Shown here in pieces: positions 40,324 through 48,831 of a stretch of 64,000 nt of DNA. Below the pieces are notes generated by a model that had not been told where the DNA came from, did not search any database, and saw nothing but the letters and a program-made list of their open reading frames with translations. Each line of letters opens with the position of its first letter. Position 1 is the first letter of the stretch. The stretch covers positions 2,852,001-2,916,000 of the forward strand of contig CAJGZL010000001.1 of assembly GCA_904846145.1 (NCBI GenBank). The letters run 5' to 3'. The stretch is from Psychrobacter immobilis. Its GTDB lineage: Bacteria > Pseudomonadota > Gammaproteobacteria > Pseudomonadales > Moraxellaceae. A program made the translations under genes and the position numbers.

Positions 40324-40387
40324 AGGGCGTGTTGAACATTCATAAATAGTCACTGTCAGTGCCACGATCGAATGTTCAACACGCCCT
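40324..40387. repeat. 64-bp palindromic repeat with 18-bp arms
   Basis: AGGGCGTGTTGAACATTC (40324-40341) and GAATGTTCAACACGCCCT (40370-40387) are perfect inverted repeats around a 28-base centre. The element is not followed by a T run, and fragments of the same start (AGGGTCTGTTGAA) occur at several other intergenic sites in this window, pointing to a dispersed repeat family rather than a dedicated terminator. Confidence 0.7.
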
Positions 40388-40400
40388 AATCTTTAATCTT

Positions 40401-40431
40401 AAAAAACCGCTATCTGTAGAAGATAGCGGTT
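40401..40431 (-). terminator. Terminator after accC
   Basis: AACCGCTATCT and AGATAGCGGTT pair perfectly with a 5-base loop. On the minus strand the stem is followed by a run of T, so it ends the accBC transcript. Confidence 0.85.
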
Positions 40432-40471
40432 CCTTTGTAGTGCATCATATAATCGTAAATATTATGGAATA

Positions 40472-41833
40472 TTAAGAAACTTTTTTGTCTTTTTCTGGTT
40501 GGAGTAGCTCTTTTTCTAAGTAATGGATGTTCTGAGCTTCTTCGGTAAAGTTAGTATCCGCCAAAATAACATCACGATGCAGTGGAATATTGGTCTTGAT
40601 CCCTTCAATAATAAGCTCATCCAAGGCATGCAAAGTCTTTGAAATAGCTTGTTTGCGAGTTTGACCGTGACAGATAAGCTTACCGATCAATGAATCATAA
40701 TAGCTAGGTATCTCATAGCCTGGGTACAAATGAGAATCAAAGCGTACACCTGTGCCACTTGGCGCAAACAGTTGAGTTACTGTACCAGGAGAGGGTGCAA
40801 AAGTGGTTGGATCCTCAGCATTGATACGGCATTCGATAGCATGACCTTGAATCTCAATCTCATTTTGACGATAAGATAAGCCATAACCTGCGGCAATTTT
40901 TAACTGTTCAACCACTACATCGATACCAGTAATCATCTCAGTAACAGGATGCTCAACCTGAACCCGCGTATTCATCTCAATAAAGAAAAATTCGTCATTT
41001 TCAAATAAAAACTCAAAAGTACCTGCACCGCGATACTTGACTAGCTCGCAAGCCTTCACACAAGCATTTAAGATAGGTTGGCGTACGTCATCAGGAATAC
41101 CAGGCGCAGGCGCTTCTTCTAAGACTTTTTGATGACGACGCTGTAGCGAGCAGTCGCGATCATATAGATGAATAGCATTGCCATTGCCATCAGCCAATAC
41201 TTGAATCTCAACGTGGCGAGGGTTCTGCAAATAGCGCTCCATATAGACAGTATCATCGCCAAACCATAGCTCCGCTTCTTGTCTTGCTGCTTGAACTTGA
41301 CCGACCACCTCTTCAAAACGTTCAACGACGCGCATACCACGACCGCCGCCACCAGAGGCCGCTTTTATGAGCAAAGGAAAGCCAATATTACGGGCTTGCT
41401 CTTCGGCATTATGGATAGTCACTGCGCCAACTGAACCGGGTACAGTAGGTACGCCTGCTTTTTTCATCGCATTAATAGCAGAGACTTTATTACCCATTAA
41501 GCGGATATGGTCAGCATTAGGACCGACAAAGGTAAGACCTGCCTCTTCGACACGCTCAGCAAATTCAGCATTTTCAGCCAAAAACCCGTAACCTGGATGT
41601 ATAGCGTCAGCACCAGAGATTTCAGCTGCGGTTAAGATAGTGCTGATATCTAAATAGCTCTGATTGGCGTTAGGTTTGCCAATACAGATCGCTTCATCAA
41701 CAAAACGCAAATGCATCAAATTTTCATCAGCAGTGGAATAAACGCCTACGGTTTCGATACCTAGCGCTTTACAAGCGCGGACGATACGTAAGGCAATCTC
41801 GCCTCGATTGGCGATGAGCAGTTTTTTTATCAT
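40472..41833 (-). CDS. accC: Acetyl-CoA carboxylase, biotin carboxylase subunit
   Basis: AccC carboxylates the biotin carried on AccB using ATP and bicarbonate, the first committed step of fatty-acid synthesis. The protein (453 residues) opens [21 protein letters not shown], has the glycine-rich ATP loop [14 protein letters not shown], and the conserved [20 protein letters not shown] active-site segment. The ATG at 41833 follows AAGGATGA. It is downstream of accB with a 147-bp gap, longer than the usual few bases, so a second promoter may lie there. Confidence 0.97.
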   Translation of the reverse strand: MIKKLLIANRGEIALRIVRACKALGIETVGVYSTADENLMHLRFVDEAICIGKPNANQSYLDISTILTAAEISGADAIHPGYGFLAENAEFAERVEEAGLTFVGPNADHIRLMGNKVSAINAMKKAGVPTVPGSVGAVTIHNAEEQARNIGFPLLIKAASGGGGRGMRVVERFEEVVGQVQAARQEAELWFGDDTVYMERYLQNPRHVEIQVLADGNGNAIHLYDRDCSLQRRHQKVLEEAPAPGIPDDVRQPILNACVKACELVKYRGAGTFEFLFENDEFFFIEMNTRVQVEHPVTEMITGIDVVVEQLKIAAGYGLSYRQNEIEIQGHAIECRINAEDPTTFAPSPGTVTQLFAPSGTGVRFDSHLYPGYEIPSYYDSLIGKLICHGQTRKQAISKTLHALDELIIEGIKTNIPLHRDVILADTNFTEEAQNIHYLEKELLQPEKDKKVS

Positions 41834-41980
41834 GGGGTCATCCTTGTCAAAGCGGCAGTGACTGATAGGCCTATTATAAGACAGATATTACTTAGCAAAA
41901 TACTAATATAGGGTCTTACGCAAGGTAGTCGTAACTTGCTATCAGTCATAATTGTAGAGTGGGCAGGTATTATAAGCTCA

Positions 41981-42409
41981 TTAAGCTTTATAACGTACAA
42001 CAGGCTGACCAAACTGTACAACCTCTGAGTTCTCTACCAAAATCTCATCAATGATGCCGCTTTGAGTTGCCTCAAGTGGGTTCATGATTTTCATAGCTTC
42101 GATGATACCGAGAGTATCGCCTGCTTGTACTTGTTGACCAACTTTTACAAAAGGAGGGTCATTAGGGGTTGGGGCAGAATAAAAAACACCAACCATAGGT
42201 GAGTTTTCAACTTTACCCGCTTTGGCAGTGGCTTTTGCGCTAGCAGCAGCAGGCGCTACTCCAGCAGCGGGTGCGGCCATCATAGTCGGCGCAGGGGCTT
42301 CGTAATGGCGAGTTAAACTGATGTGCTCATCGTCAGAACTGACTTCTAGATTGACCAGTTCGTTTTCTTCCATGAGGGCGATTAGGGTGCGTATTTTTTC
42401 AATATCCAT
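41981..42409 (-). CDS. accB: Acetyl-CoA carboxylase biotin carboxyl carrier protein
   Basis: The 142-residue protein has the biotinylated lysine in the canonical EAMKIMNPLEA site, and the BCCP 'thumb' region (SPMVGVFYSAPTPNDPPFVKVGQ). The N-terminal MDIEKIRTLIALMEENELVNLEV is typical, and an Ala/Pro/Lys-rich linker (about residues 37-68) joins the two parts. The ATG at 42409 has AAGGTCTC upstream. It forms the accBC unit with accC downstream. Confidence 0.97.
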   Translation of the reverse strand: MDIEKIRTLIALMEENELVNLEVSSDDEHISLTRHYEAPAPTMMAAPAAGVAPAAASAKATAKAGKVENSPMVGVFYSAPTPNDPPFVKVGQQVQAGDTLGIIEAMKIMNPLEATQSGIIDEILVENSEVVQFGQPVVRYKA

Positions 42410-42625
42410 AATTTTTATGAGACCTTATACTAAAGTTTAGAAAAAAAGTACTGGCTAGGAATAGTACTAACTGATGTAACAAAATATTGATTAGGTATTC
42501 GCTCATGATACCTATATTCACTGCAATGAGCAATCAATGTACATCTGTTAACTGGATTTTTTACATATTTTTAGCTTAAGTTGAACGTCATTTTATAATT
42601 AAGTACTTATTTAGGCGTAAAACTC

Positions 42626-42654
42626 AGCTTCAATTGCAAGGTTCAATTGAAGCT
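42626..42654. repeat. 11-bp inverted repeat downstream of the MATE gene
   Basis: AGCTTCAATTG (42626-42636) and CAATTGAAGCT (42644-42654) pair perfectly with a 7-base spacer. There is no T tract. It lies in the 376-bp gap between the accB start (42409) and the MATE gene stop (42786), which otherwise contains the tandem repeat at 42698. Confidence 0.5.
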
Positions 42655-42697
42655 GGTGGTTAAATAATGAATTTATATAAATTGTTTCAAGTCTTAT

Positions 42698-42751
42698 CAC
42701 AGCCTTGAGCCTGATTACAGCCTTGAGCCTGATCATAGCCTTGAGCTTTAT
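42698..42751. repeat. Three tandem 18-bp repeats
   Basis: The unit CACAGCCTTGAGCCTGAT is repeated three times head to tail (42698-42715, 42716-42733, 42734-42751), with the last copy slightly degenerate. It lies between the MATE gene and accB. An 18-bp unit keeps codon frame, but no gene covers it. Confidence 0.7.
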
Positions 42752-42785
42752 CATAGTATAACCAGTCGAGTAGCGCCAGTACTGA

Positions 42786-44153
42786 TTAGCCCCACTGCGC
42801 TTGCAAGCGTTTTTGCTGGAAGCGCAGGCGTAGTGTGAGTAAGATAGACGCTAAGAATAACCCTGTAATAAGTGCCATCCAAAATCCTTGTGCGCCTACA
42901 TTAGTATAGCGTACCAGATAGATACCTAATGGCAAGGCTACGATCCAATAACAGAACAGCGTCACCCACATCGGTACAGTAGTATCCTGCATGCCACGCA
43001 AAATACCAGCAATATTAACTTGCCAGCCATCAAACAATTGGTAGGCAAGGGCAAAAATAAGTAAATGCATCGCTTGCGCTCGTACTTCTATATTATCTGT
43101 AAACGCCGCTGCCACTTGTGGCCGAAATAACCAAATACCAAGCATGCAGACAATGGCAATGAGTATCGTCCAAATAAGACCAGTCACTTGCACTTGTTTT
43201 AGCGCTACTAGGTTCTTTTCACCATAGCGATTAGACACCATAATGGTCAATGCCATAGCCACTGATATGGGAATCATAAAGAGCTGACCGGTCACTGACA
43301 AGGCGACTTGATGCGAGGCCGTTGCAATCTCACCTAAGGGACTGATAATGATGGCGCCTAAGCTAAATAGACTGGCCTCAAAGAATATTGAGACACCAAT
43401 AGGAATACCAAGCTTAAGCAGCTTAGTAATTTGCGCCCGATTTGGTGCTGTAAAATTCTGAAAAAACCGAGTTTCAGCGATCTGCTGACGTTTGGTAAAG
43501 GCAGTATAAGTCGCTAGTAATATGACCGTAATCCATAACACTATAGCAGTGGCCACCCCGCAACCTGCGCCGCCCATCTCAGGCATCCCAAACAGCCCAT
43601 GAATAAAAATATAGTTCAGCGGGATATCAGCTAATAAGCCTACGATACTGATAATAGTCACAGGCTCAGGGCTGCCCAAGGCTTCGCAATAACTGCGCAG
43701 CACGGCATACACTGCCATAGCAGGAAAACCAAAAGAGACGCCATGTAAATACTGAGCGGCAATAGGCTGAATGTTAGCAGGCACACCCATAATATTGAGC
43801 ACGCCTGGCATGAGATTGACAATAATAAACCCTAAAATGCCAATCACGCTTGCTGTCCAAAGCGACTGCTGAGTGATATGGGGCACTTCGCTGTGCTTGT
43901 TTTGACCTATCGCCTCGCCAATCAGTGGCGTGGTGGCAATTAAGATACCTGTCGCCAGCAAAAACAGCGGCAACCAAATACCAGAGCCGACTGCGACTGC
44001 TGCTAAGTCAAGCGCTGAGACTTGTCCTGCCATAATGGCATCAACGACACCCAATGCCGCCTGACAAAATTGAGTGACTAAAATAGGGAGCGCTAGTACA
44101 CCTAAGCGTAAGCTATAGCTCTTAAAATCGGTAAAGGATATTGGCAAAGCCAT
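42786..44153 (-). CDS. MATE-family multidrug/toxin efflux transporter (NorM-like)
   Basis: The 455-residue protein has 12 membrane segments. It opens with ALPILVTQFCQAALGVVDAIMAGQVSALDLAAVAVG and contains GFPAMAVYAVLRSYCEALGSPEP between the N- and C-lobes, as well as LPLFLLATGILIATTPLIGEA; these match NorM-type Na+/H+-coupled exporters of cationic drugs. I take the ATG at 44153 (MALPISFTDFKS), since the upstream TTG gives only three more residues. It is separated from neighbours by AT-rich DNA on both sides. Confidence 0.9.
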   Translation of the reverse strand: MALPISFTDFKSYSLRLGVLALPILVTQFCQAALGVVDAIMAGQVSALDLAAVAVGSGIWLPLFLLATGILIATTPLIGEAIGQNKHSEVPHITQQSLWTASVIGILGFIIVNLMPGVLNIMGVPANIQPIAAQYLHGVSFGFPAMAVYAVLRSYCEALGSPEPVTIISIVGLLADIPLNYIFIHGLFGMPEMGGAGCGVATAIVLWITVILLATYTAFTKRQQIAETRFFQNFTAPNRAQITKLLKLGIPIGVSIFFEASLFSLGAIIISPLGEIATASHQVALSVTGQLFMIPISVAMALTIMVSNRYGEKNLVALKQVQVTGLIWTILIAIVCMLGIWLFRPQVAAAFTDNIEVRAQAMHLLIFALAYQLFDGWQVNIAGILRGMQDTTVPMWVTLFCYWIVALPLGIYLVRYTNVGAQGFWMALITGLFLASILLTLRLRFQQKRLQAQWG

Positions 44154-44473
44154 GATGAGCAACTTTTTATTATTTAAGGAAATTATTGTTAATAGAAAAA
44201 TGATGCTATCAACAAAAATAGTAACGAAAAAATAGTAGCAAAATAGTCAAAGAGGAAGTTTTAAAAATGCTTATCTAAATAAAAATAACCTGTCAACTCA
44301 AAGTATAAGTAGACAGGTCAAAAGCTAAGTTTTTTTCAAGGGTATAGCCAAGCGTGATGGTAAACAAGCCAAGCTATGATGTCAATATTTTCAAGCTATC
44401 GCTTATGTCCTAATAGGATTTATACAACGCTGCAATAATGATCGTGGATTTGTCTAAAACCTGCTGAAATCTA
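44154..44473. other. Intergenic region with weak hairpin, 320 bp
   Basis: Between the MATE and EVE genes, ACCTGTC (44289-44295) and GACAGGT (44313-44319) form a 7-bp stem with a 17-base loop. A T run (44331-44337) follows on the plus strand at some distance, but the flanking genes are both on the minus strand. I see no gene. Confidence 0.35.
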
Positions 44474-44947
44474 TTATCGTAGATCTAAATCCTCAGCCAT
44501 ATCCATAATCGCTTGCCAGTGTTTGGGTTCAAGCGGAATAATGGTTAACTGCTGGCAGCCTTTTCTGAGTAATAATGAGTCTTCAAGCGCTGGTATAAAC
44601 TTAATAGCAGATAAGGGCAGAGTTTCCTTAAACGCTTGCTCAAAGGTGACGTCGACCATAAACCATCTTGGGGCATCTTCAGTCGCCAAAGGATCATAAT
44701 GGCGATGCTCAGGATGAAACTGGGTAGGATCAGCGTAGCCTGCGCGGCTAATGGTCATAACTCCTGCAACTCCTGAAGGCTTAGCGCTTGAGTGATAAAA
44801 AATAACTTGATCGCCAACTTGCATATCATCGCGCATAAAATTGCGCGCGCGATAATTGCGTACCCCTTCCCAAGTGTCTGTTCCTAAATGTTGTAAATCA
44901 TCAATACCAAAAAATTTTGGATTAGATTTCATTAGCCAATAAGCCAT
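44474..44947 (-). CDS. EVE-domain protein (YTH-like, THYN1 homologue)
   Basis: The 157-residue protein matches the EVE fold: YWLMKSNPKFFGIDDL at the start, WEGVRNYRARNFMRDDMQVGDQVIFYHS with the conserved binding-pocket tryptophan and arginines, and the PTQFHPEHRHYDP segment. EVE domains recognise modified bases in RNA or DNA and often pair with restriction or RNA-modification systems, but here the neighbours are housekeeping genes. The function is unknown. The ATG at 44947 has GGGACA upstream. Confidence 0.9.
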   Translation of the reverse strand: MAYWLMKSNPKFFGIDDLQHLGTDTWEGVRNYRARNFMRDDMQVGDQVIFYHSSAKPSGVAGVMTISRAGYADPTQFHPEHRHYDPLATEDAPRWFMVDVTFEQAFKETLPLSAIKFIPALEDSLLLRKGCQQLTIIPLEPKHWQAIMDMAEDLDLR

Positions 44948-45148
44948 AATTACTTGTCCCTAATGTTTATTAATTATTTTTATGTATAAAACTTTGTATA
45001 TAGTGCCTGTAATGCGTTCAAAGTAATATTAGCATTCGTTACTGATTTTGTTATTGCTGTCGATTGTTTATAATACTGGTTTTTAGCATTGCTGTTTATG
45101 CTGTCAGTCACCATCAACACTTGATCTTTATGTCAATAAGTTTACTTT

Positions 45149-46441
45149 ATGTCACAGCTCCAAATAAGCCCAATCAATAGCAATTTTAATACTATGGACG
45201 CACAAGCAATTCCGCTTGCCCTCTATATTCACATACCTTGGTGCGTAAAGAAGTGTCCTTACTGTGATTTTAACTCGCACGAGTTGCCCTCTATTAGTCA
45301 ACCATCGATGCACGATACCTATAGTCAGTATGTAGATGCGTTGCTCATGGACGCGCAGATGCAGCAGCCATTGACGCAGGCTCGGCAAATCAGCTCGATA
45401 TTTATCGGCGGTGGTACGCCATCACTACTGCCTATTGATCAGTATCAGCGCCTATTCGCAGGACTGCGCGCTTGCTTTGACTTTGCTGATGATATTGAAA
45501 TTACCATGGAGGCCAATCCTGGGACGCTCGAACATGCGCCATTTTCCCAATACTTAGACGTGGGTATCAATCGCTTGTCTATAGGAGTGCAAAGCTTTGC
45601 TGCTGATAAGCTTGTAGCTTTGGGACGTATTCATGATCCCAAGCAAGCGATAACGGCAATTAAAGCGGCGCGTGAAGCAGGGTTTAGCCGAGTGAACGTG
45701 GACTTAATGCATGGGCTGCCGCAGCAAAGCTTAGTTGAGGCGCTACATGATATTCAGCTGGCCCATGATACTGGTGCCACTCATATCTCATGGTATCAGC
45801 TGACTATTGAGCCTAATACGGTGTTTTATCGGGATCAGCCTGTACTACCAGATGAGGATAGCTTGGCAGATATTGAGCAGGCAGGCCAAGCATTACTACA
45901 AAGCTTGGGCTACAACAATTATGAGGTATCGGCGTGGGCGGGCAGGTTAGATACGCCCTGTCGGCATAATATAAATTACTGGCAGTTTGGCGATTACTTA
46001 GCGATTGGCGCAGGGGCGCATGGCAAGATAACTATTAGTAACGATGAGTCAGAGCGGTTACAAAATCAGGAGTCAAATCAGAATTATTCAACGACTGCTG
46101 GTATCTATCGCTTTAGCAAGTCACGTCTACCAAAAGATTATGTCGCATACAGCGCTTCTAAAAGTGAGTCAGCAATAGCCAAAGCTGCACCGAAGATGAT
46201 TGGTTGGCATCCTATCGCTGATGATGAGCTGGTCAGTGAGTTTATGCTTAATGCGCTACGTCTGCACAAGGGAGTGACATGGGCGCTGTTTGAAGCGCGT
46301 ACTGGGCTAAATTATGAGCATGTTGCTAAGCAAGTCACAAAGCTCGTAGCGCAAGGCTTACTTATGGACAGTCAAGACAGGTTGCAACCGACTAAGCTGG
46401 GACTACGTTATCTTAATCAGATATTACGAGAGTTTTTGTAA
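45149..46441 (+). CDS. hemW: Heme chaperone HemW (radical SAM, oxygen-independent coproporphyrinogen oxidase-like)
   Basis: The 430-residue protein has the radical-SAM cluster motif CxxxCxxC in IPWCVKKCPYCDFNSH, the conserved FIGGGTPSLLP, TMEANPGTLE, NRLSIGVQSF, and the C-terminal HemN-like domain. HemW binds heme and donates it to heme proteins rather than acting as a true HemN; the lack of the HemN-specific N-terminal extension and second-SAM features fits HemW. The start at 45149 (MSQLQISPINSN) could be replaced by a later ATG at 45194. A terminator-like hairpin follows at 46502. Confidence 0.92.
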   Translation: MSQLQISPINSNFNTMDAQAIPLALYIHIPWCVKKCPYCDFNSHELPSISQPSMHDTYSQYVDALLMDAQMQQPLTQARQISSIFIGGGTPSLLPIDQYQRLFAGLRACFDFADDIEITMEANPGTLEHAPFSQYLDVGINRLSIGVQSFAADKLVALGRIHDPKQAITAIKAAREAGFSRVNVDLMHGLPQQSLVEALHDIQLAHDTGATHISWYQLTIEPNTVFYRDQPVLPDEDSLADIEQAGQALLQSLGYNNYEVSAWAGRLDTPCRHNINYWQFGDYLAIGAGAHGKITISNDESERLQNQESNQNYSTTAGIYRFSKSRLPKDYVAYSASKSESAIAKAAPKMIGWHPIADDELVSEFMLNALRLHKGVTWALFEARTGLNYEHVAKQVTKLVAQGLLMDSQDRLQPTKLGLRYLNQILREFL

Positions 46442-46501
46442 TTGCTCTCAGATTCTAAGTTTCTAGTTTTCTAAAGCATTAGTGCTGACAAAACTGACAG
46501 C

Positions 46502-46534
46502 AAAAAAAGACCTACCAAATGGTAAGCCTTTTTT
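46502..46534. terminator. Terminator between hemW and the entericidin-like gene
   Basis: AAAAAAGACCTACC and GGTAAGCCTTTTTT pair with two mismatches around a short loop, with A and T runs at the ends. Positioned between two converging genes. Confidence 0.65.
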
Positions 46535-46553
46535 AAATCTAACAATGAATAGC

Positions 46554-46694
46554 TTAGATTTTTTTCTGAACTTCTGATGCAGTACCGGTAACAGCATCAC
46601 CAGCGCTTGATACGTCTTGGCCAAAGCCTTTAAAAGTGTTGCAACCAGTCAATACAAACATAGCGGTCAAAGATGCGATGATTACTTTTTTCAT
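46554..46694 (-). CDS. Entericidin-like small lipoprotein, 46 residues
   Basis: The protein begins MKKVIIASLTAMFVLTGCN with a clear lipobox (LTGC, lipidated Cys 18) and the mature part FGQDVSSAGDAVTGTASEV resembles entericidin A/B, small envelope lipoproteins. The ATG at 46694 is preceded by TGAGGAAAT, a strong ribosome site, which rules out the longer frame with an upstream TTG. It is monocistronic on the minus strand. The role in the envelope is not defined. Confidence 0.85.
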   Translation of the reverse strand: MKKVIIASLTAMFVLTGCNTFKGFGQDVSSAGDAVTGTASEVQKKI

Positions 46695-47042
46695 AATAAT
46701 TTCCTCAATAATAAGTAGGTTAAAGCTAACAAAATAAATGACGTTAAGCACTTTGCTCAAACGTCATCTATCAAATATTGGATAGACAAATAAAAATTTA
46801 GCTTTATGACATAAGCACAACTTTGTCTTGCTATCCGACAAAGATATAATAGTGAAAGTTAAATTCCATGCACAGTATCAAAATGTAACTATCACTAATA
46901 AACTGTAACTTTTGATTACGAGTTATCTATAATCATTAAGCACTCTGTTAGTTTGCTTATAAAAATTGACCAGTTGCTAAAATTAAAATAGAGAGCGTTT
47001 TCCCTTAACGCCTTCACATATACCAAGTTTTATGGAAATATT
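46695..47042. other. Divergent spacer between the entericidin-like gene and trmL, 348 bp
   Basis: This AT-rich region should carry both promoters. Several A/T-rich -10-like boxes exist (for example TATAAT at 46845-46850, in the plus direction), but no well spaced -35 partner is evident. I find no gene or repeat. Confidence 0.35.
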
Positions 47043-47603
47043 ATGACTATTCATATCGTATTAGTGGCCCCTAAGATGCCTAGCAATACAGGTAATATCA
47101 TTCGCTTATGTGCTAACACTGGTGCGCAGTTGCATTTAGTTAAGCCCTTAGGGTTTGAGCTTGATGATAAAAAACTGCGCCGCGCAGGACTTGATTATCA
47201 TGAGTATGCCCATCTGCAAATTCATGAGGATTGGGTCGCCGCCAAGCAGGCGTTAATAACAGCAGACTGTCATACTATTACCGCGCTGACCACTAAACTT
47301 AGCAAGTCGTTTTATGGGTATGATTTTTTTGATCACACGCCTGCTGGGCAAGCTCATAGTGAGAACAGTGCTAATATTGCGCTTGTTTTTGGCTCAGAAA
47401 CCGCAGGACTTGCCGATGAGATACGTGCAGATATTGGTCAGGATAATTGGCTCAGGCTACCGATGTTGCCAGATTCGCGTAGTTTAAATCTATCAAATAG
47501 CGTGGCAATATGTCTTTATGAAGTCTGGCGTCAGCAGGGGTTTGGCGGGGATCAAGGTCGTAGTACAGGTTATGAGACTTTAACGGTCTATGATCCGAAG
47601 TAG
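47043..47603 (+). CDS. trmL: tRNA (cytidine/uridine-34 2'-O)-methyltransferase TrmL
   Basis: TrmL is a SPOUT methyltransferase acting on the wobble ribose of leucine tRNAs. The knot motifs are IVLVAPKMPSNTGNIIRLCANTG (motif 1, in parts VAPKMPSNTGNIIRLCANTG), LVFGSETAGL (motif 2) and RLPMLPDSRSLNLSNSVAICLYE (motif 3). It has 186 residues, longer than the 157 of E. coli, with the extra sequence in the middle (DHTPAGQAHSENSA) and a C-terminal tail. The ATG at 47043 is a weak-site start. It ends 73 bases from the converging tus cluster. Confidence 0.93.
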   Translation: MTIHIVLVAPKMPSNTGNIIRLCANTGAQLHLVKPLGFELDDKKLRRAGLDYHEYAHLQIHEDWVAAKQALITADCHTITALTTKLSKSFYGYDFFDHTPAGQAHSENSANIALVFGSETAGLADEIRADIGQDNWLRLPMLPDSRSLNLSNSVAICLYEVWRQQGFGGDQGRSTGYETLTVYDPK

Positions 47604-47676
47604 TTGTCTTTTATAGTTACCATTCTCTGAGAGCTATAACTCTTTAAAAGTTATGAATTTCTAAAAGTTATGAAAG

Positions 47677-48036
47677 CTATAGACAGTTTGGTGGCTTAGG
47701 CAACCCAGCAAGGCGATTGACATGGCGAGCGACTAAGCCTGTATTAAACAGCTGTTGTAGCTTTTGATTGCTAACATCGTGCTCAGGTAGCGTCTGCTGT
47801 AGCCATTTTATTAATGGGCGCGTAGCTGGCGAGTGGTTAAACTTATCAAAAAATGCCCTAACTTGTTGCAAGATAACCAAGTGCTCGTCATTTAGCACAA
47901 CTGCCAAAGTATCGGCAAGTTGCTGGGCGATAGCAGGTGTCCACAAGGTGTGATCACACAGATGCCCGTCTTGATCTAAGGCGATGACGGGTGTGTTAGC
48001 TTTTGAATAAGTAGCCGCTAGATTCTCATTACTCAT
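47677..48036 (-). CDS. tusE: TusE/DsrC-family sulfur relay protein
   Basis: TusE receives persulfide sulfur from TusBCD and hands it to MnmA for 2-thiouridine synthesis. The 119-residue protein has the DsrC fold and the conserved C-terminal cysteine in PKPPNCL, the sulfur-carrying residue; the other DsrC cysteine (as in sulfate reducers) is absent, as expected for TusE. Its ATG at 48036 overlaps the tusB stop as ATGA. The cluster order is tusD-tusC-tusB-tusE on the minus strand. Confidence 0.9.
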   Translation of the reverse strand: MSNENLAATYSKANTPVIALDQDGHLCDHTLWTPAIAQQLADTLAVVLNDEHLVILQQVRAFFDKFNHSPATRPLIKWLQQTLPEHDVSNQKLQQLFNTGLVARHVNRLAGLPKPPNCL

Positions 48037-48362
48037 AAGGCAATCGTCACTACTTTGTCAAACGCATCGTCTTGAGTTAACGCTACCCATTCATTATCTG
48101 TCAACAACGCCTTCAGCTTAGCGCTTAGACTAAGTTTGGCAGTAGTATTTACGCCCAATGCCGCGATATCATCAGCCAGAGCATAGATTGCTTTGATGTC
48201 TTCTATATCTGCATCATTCAGATAAGCGTTGAGCCAGTCAATAAAAGCGACGGTTGACCCTAGTAAAATAATGCTATCACCTGCGCGCCAAGTCATTGCC
48301 ATGTCAACAGTAGCGCTTCTAAGGTTATCCATTGTACTGTGTAACTGGTAGAGCGTTGCCAT
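48033..48362 (-). CDS. tusB: TusB (DsrH-like) sulfurtransferase subunit
   Basis: The 109-residue protein begins MATLYQLHST and has the DsrH fold features RAGDSIILLGSTVAF and IYALADDIAALG. With TusC and TusD it forms the heterohexamer that accepts sulfur from TusA. It overlaps tusE by four bases and is separated from tusC by 110 bases that contain short tandem repeats. TusB sequence is poorly conserved, so the call depends on its place in the cluster. Confidence 0.85.
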   Translation of the reverse strand: MATLYQLHSTMDNLRSATVDMAMTWRAGDSIILLGSTVAFIDWLNAYLNDADIEDIKAIYALADDIAALGVNTTAKLSLSAKLKALLTDNEWVALTQDDAFDKVVTIAL

Positions 48363-48400
48363 ATAGATATCCGTCTTTGCAAATTATGCATGCTAAAATT

Positions 48401-48448
48401 ATTAAAACAGTAAAGTATTAAAACAGTAAAGTATTAAAATAGTTAAGC
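48401..48448. repeat. Three tandem 16-bp repeats between tusB and tusC
   Basis: ATTAAAACAGTAAAGT occurs twice exactly (48401-48416, 48417-48432) and a third time with changes (48433-48448, ATTAAAATAGTTAAGC). It sits in the tusC-tusB spacer and could alter transcript spacing or structure between the two genes. Confidence 0.7.
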
Positions 48449-48472
48449 TTTGAAGATTTTTAAATTAAAGGA

Positions 48473-48796
48473 TCAAAAGGTTAATAATTGCTCGAAGTCT
48501 TGTGAATGGACTACTTCAGGGACAAGGGTTAACTGCGCGGCTAAATCAGTAGGCACCATGCCAGTCAGCCAGCCACTAAACACATCATCAGGTAGCCAAG
48601 CGGCTGGCATATCGTATAGTTCAAGGGATTGAATCATGCCATGTAGACGCGACTTAGGCTGCATAATCAAGCCAAAGACGGGCGCATCGATATAAAGCTG
48701 CACATGATGACCAAATGTCGCTAGCGTCAAAGCCAGCGCACAGCCTTCATAACTTGCCATTTCAGTAGGGGTACGCAGTTGAATCAAAAGCTTCAT
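48473..48796 (-). CDS. tusC: TusC (DsrF-like) sulfurtransferase subunit
   Basis: The 107-residue protein has the DsrF-like core (LALTLATFGHHVQLYIDAPVFGLI and LELYDMPAAWLPDDV). It lies 35 bases downstream of tusD and 110 bases upstream of tusB. The N-terminal LIQLRTPTEMASYEGCA is like TusC start RTPPHGT-type segments. The ATG at 48796 follows TAAGGTT. Function is assigned by cluster position and fold similarity. Confidence 0.85.
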   Translation of the reverse strand: MKLLIQLRTPTEMASYEGCALALTLATFGHHVQLYIDAPVFGLIMQPKSRLHGMIQSLELYDMPAAWLPDDVFSGWLTGMVPTDLAAQLTLVPEVVHSQDFEQLLTF

Positions 48797-48831
48797 TATT
48801 TAACCTTATAAGTTTTACTAACAGCCTAGAT

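Noticed and set aside
42698-42751. CRISPR-like array
   Set aside because: Units abut without unique spacers and number only three.
44474-44947. Defence island around the EVE-domain gene
   Set aside because: EVE domains can belong to restriction systems, but the neighbours are a MATE transporter and hemW, with no nuclease or methylase nearby.
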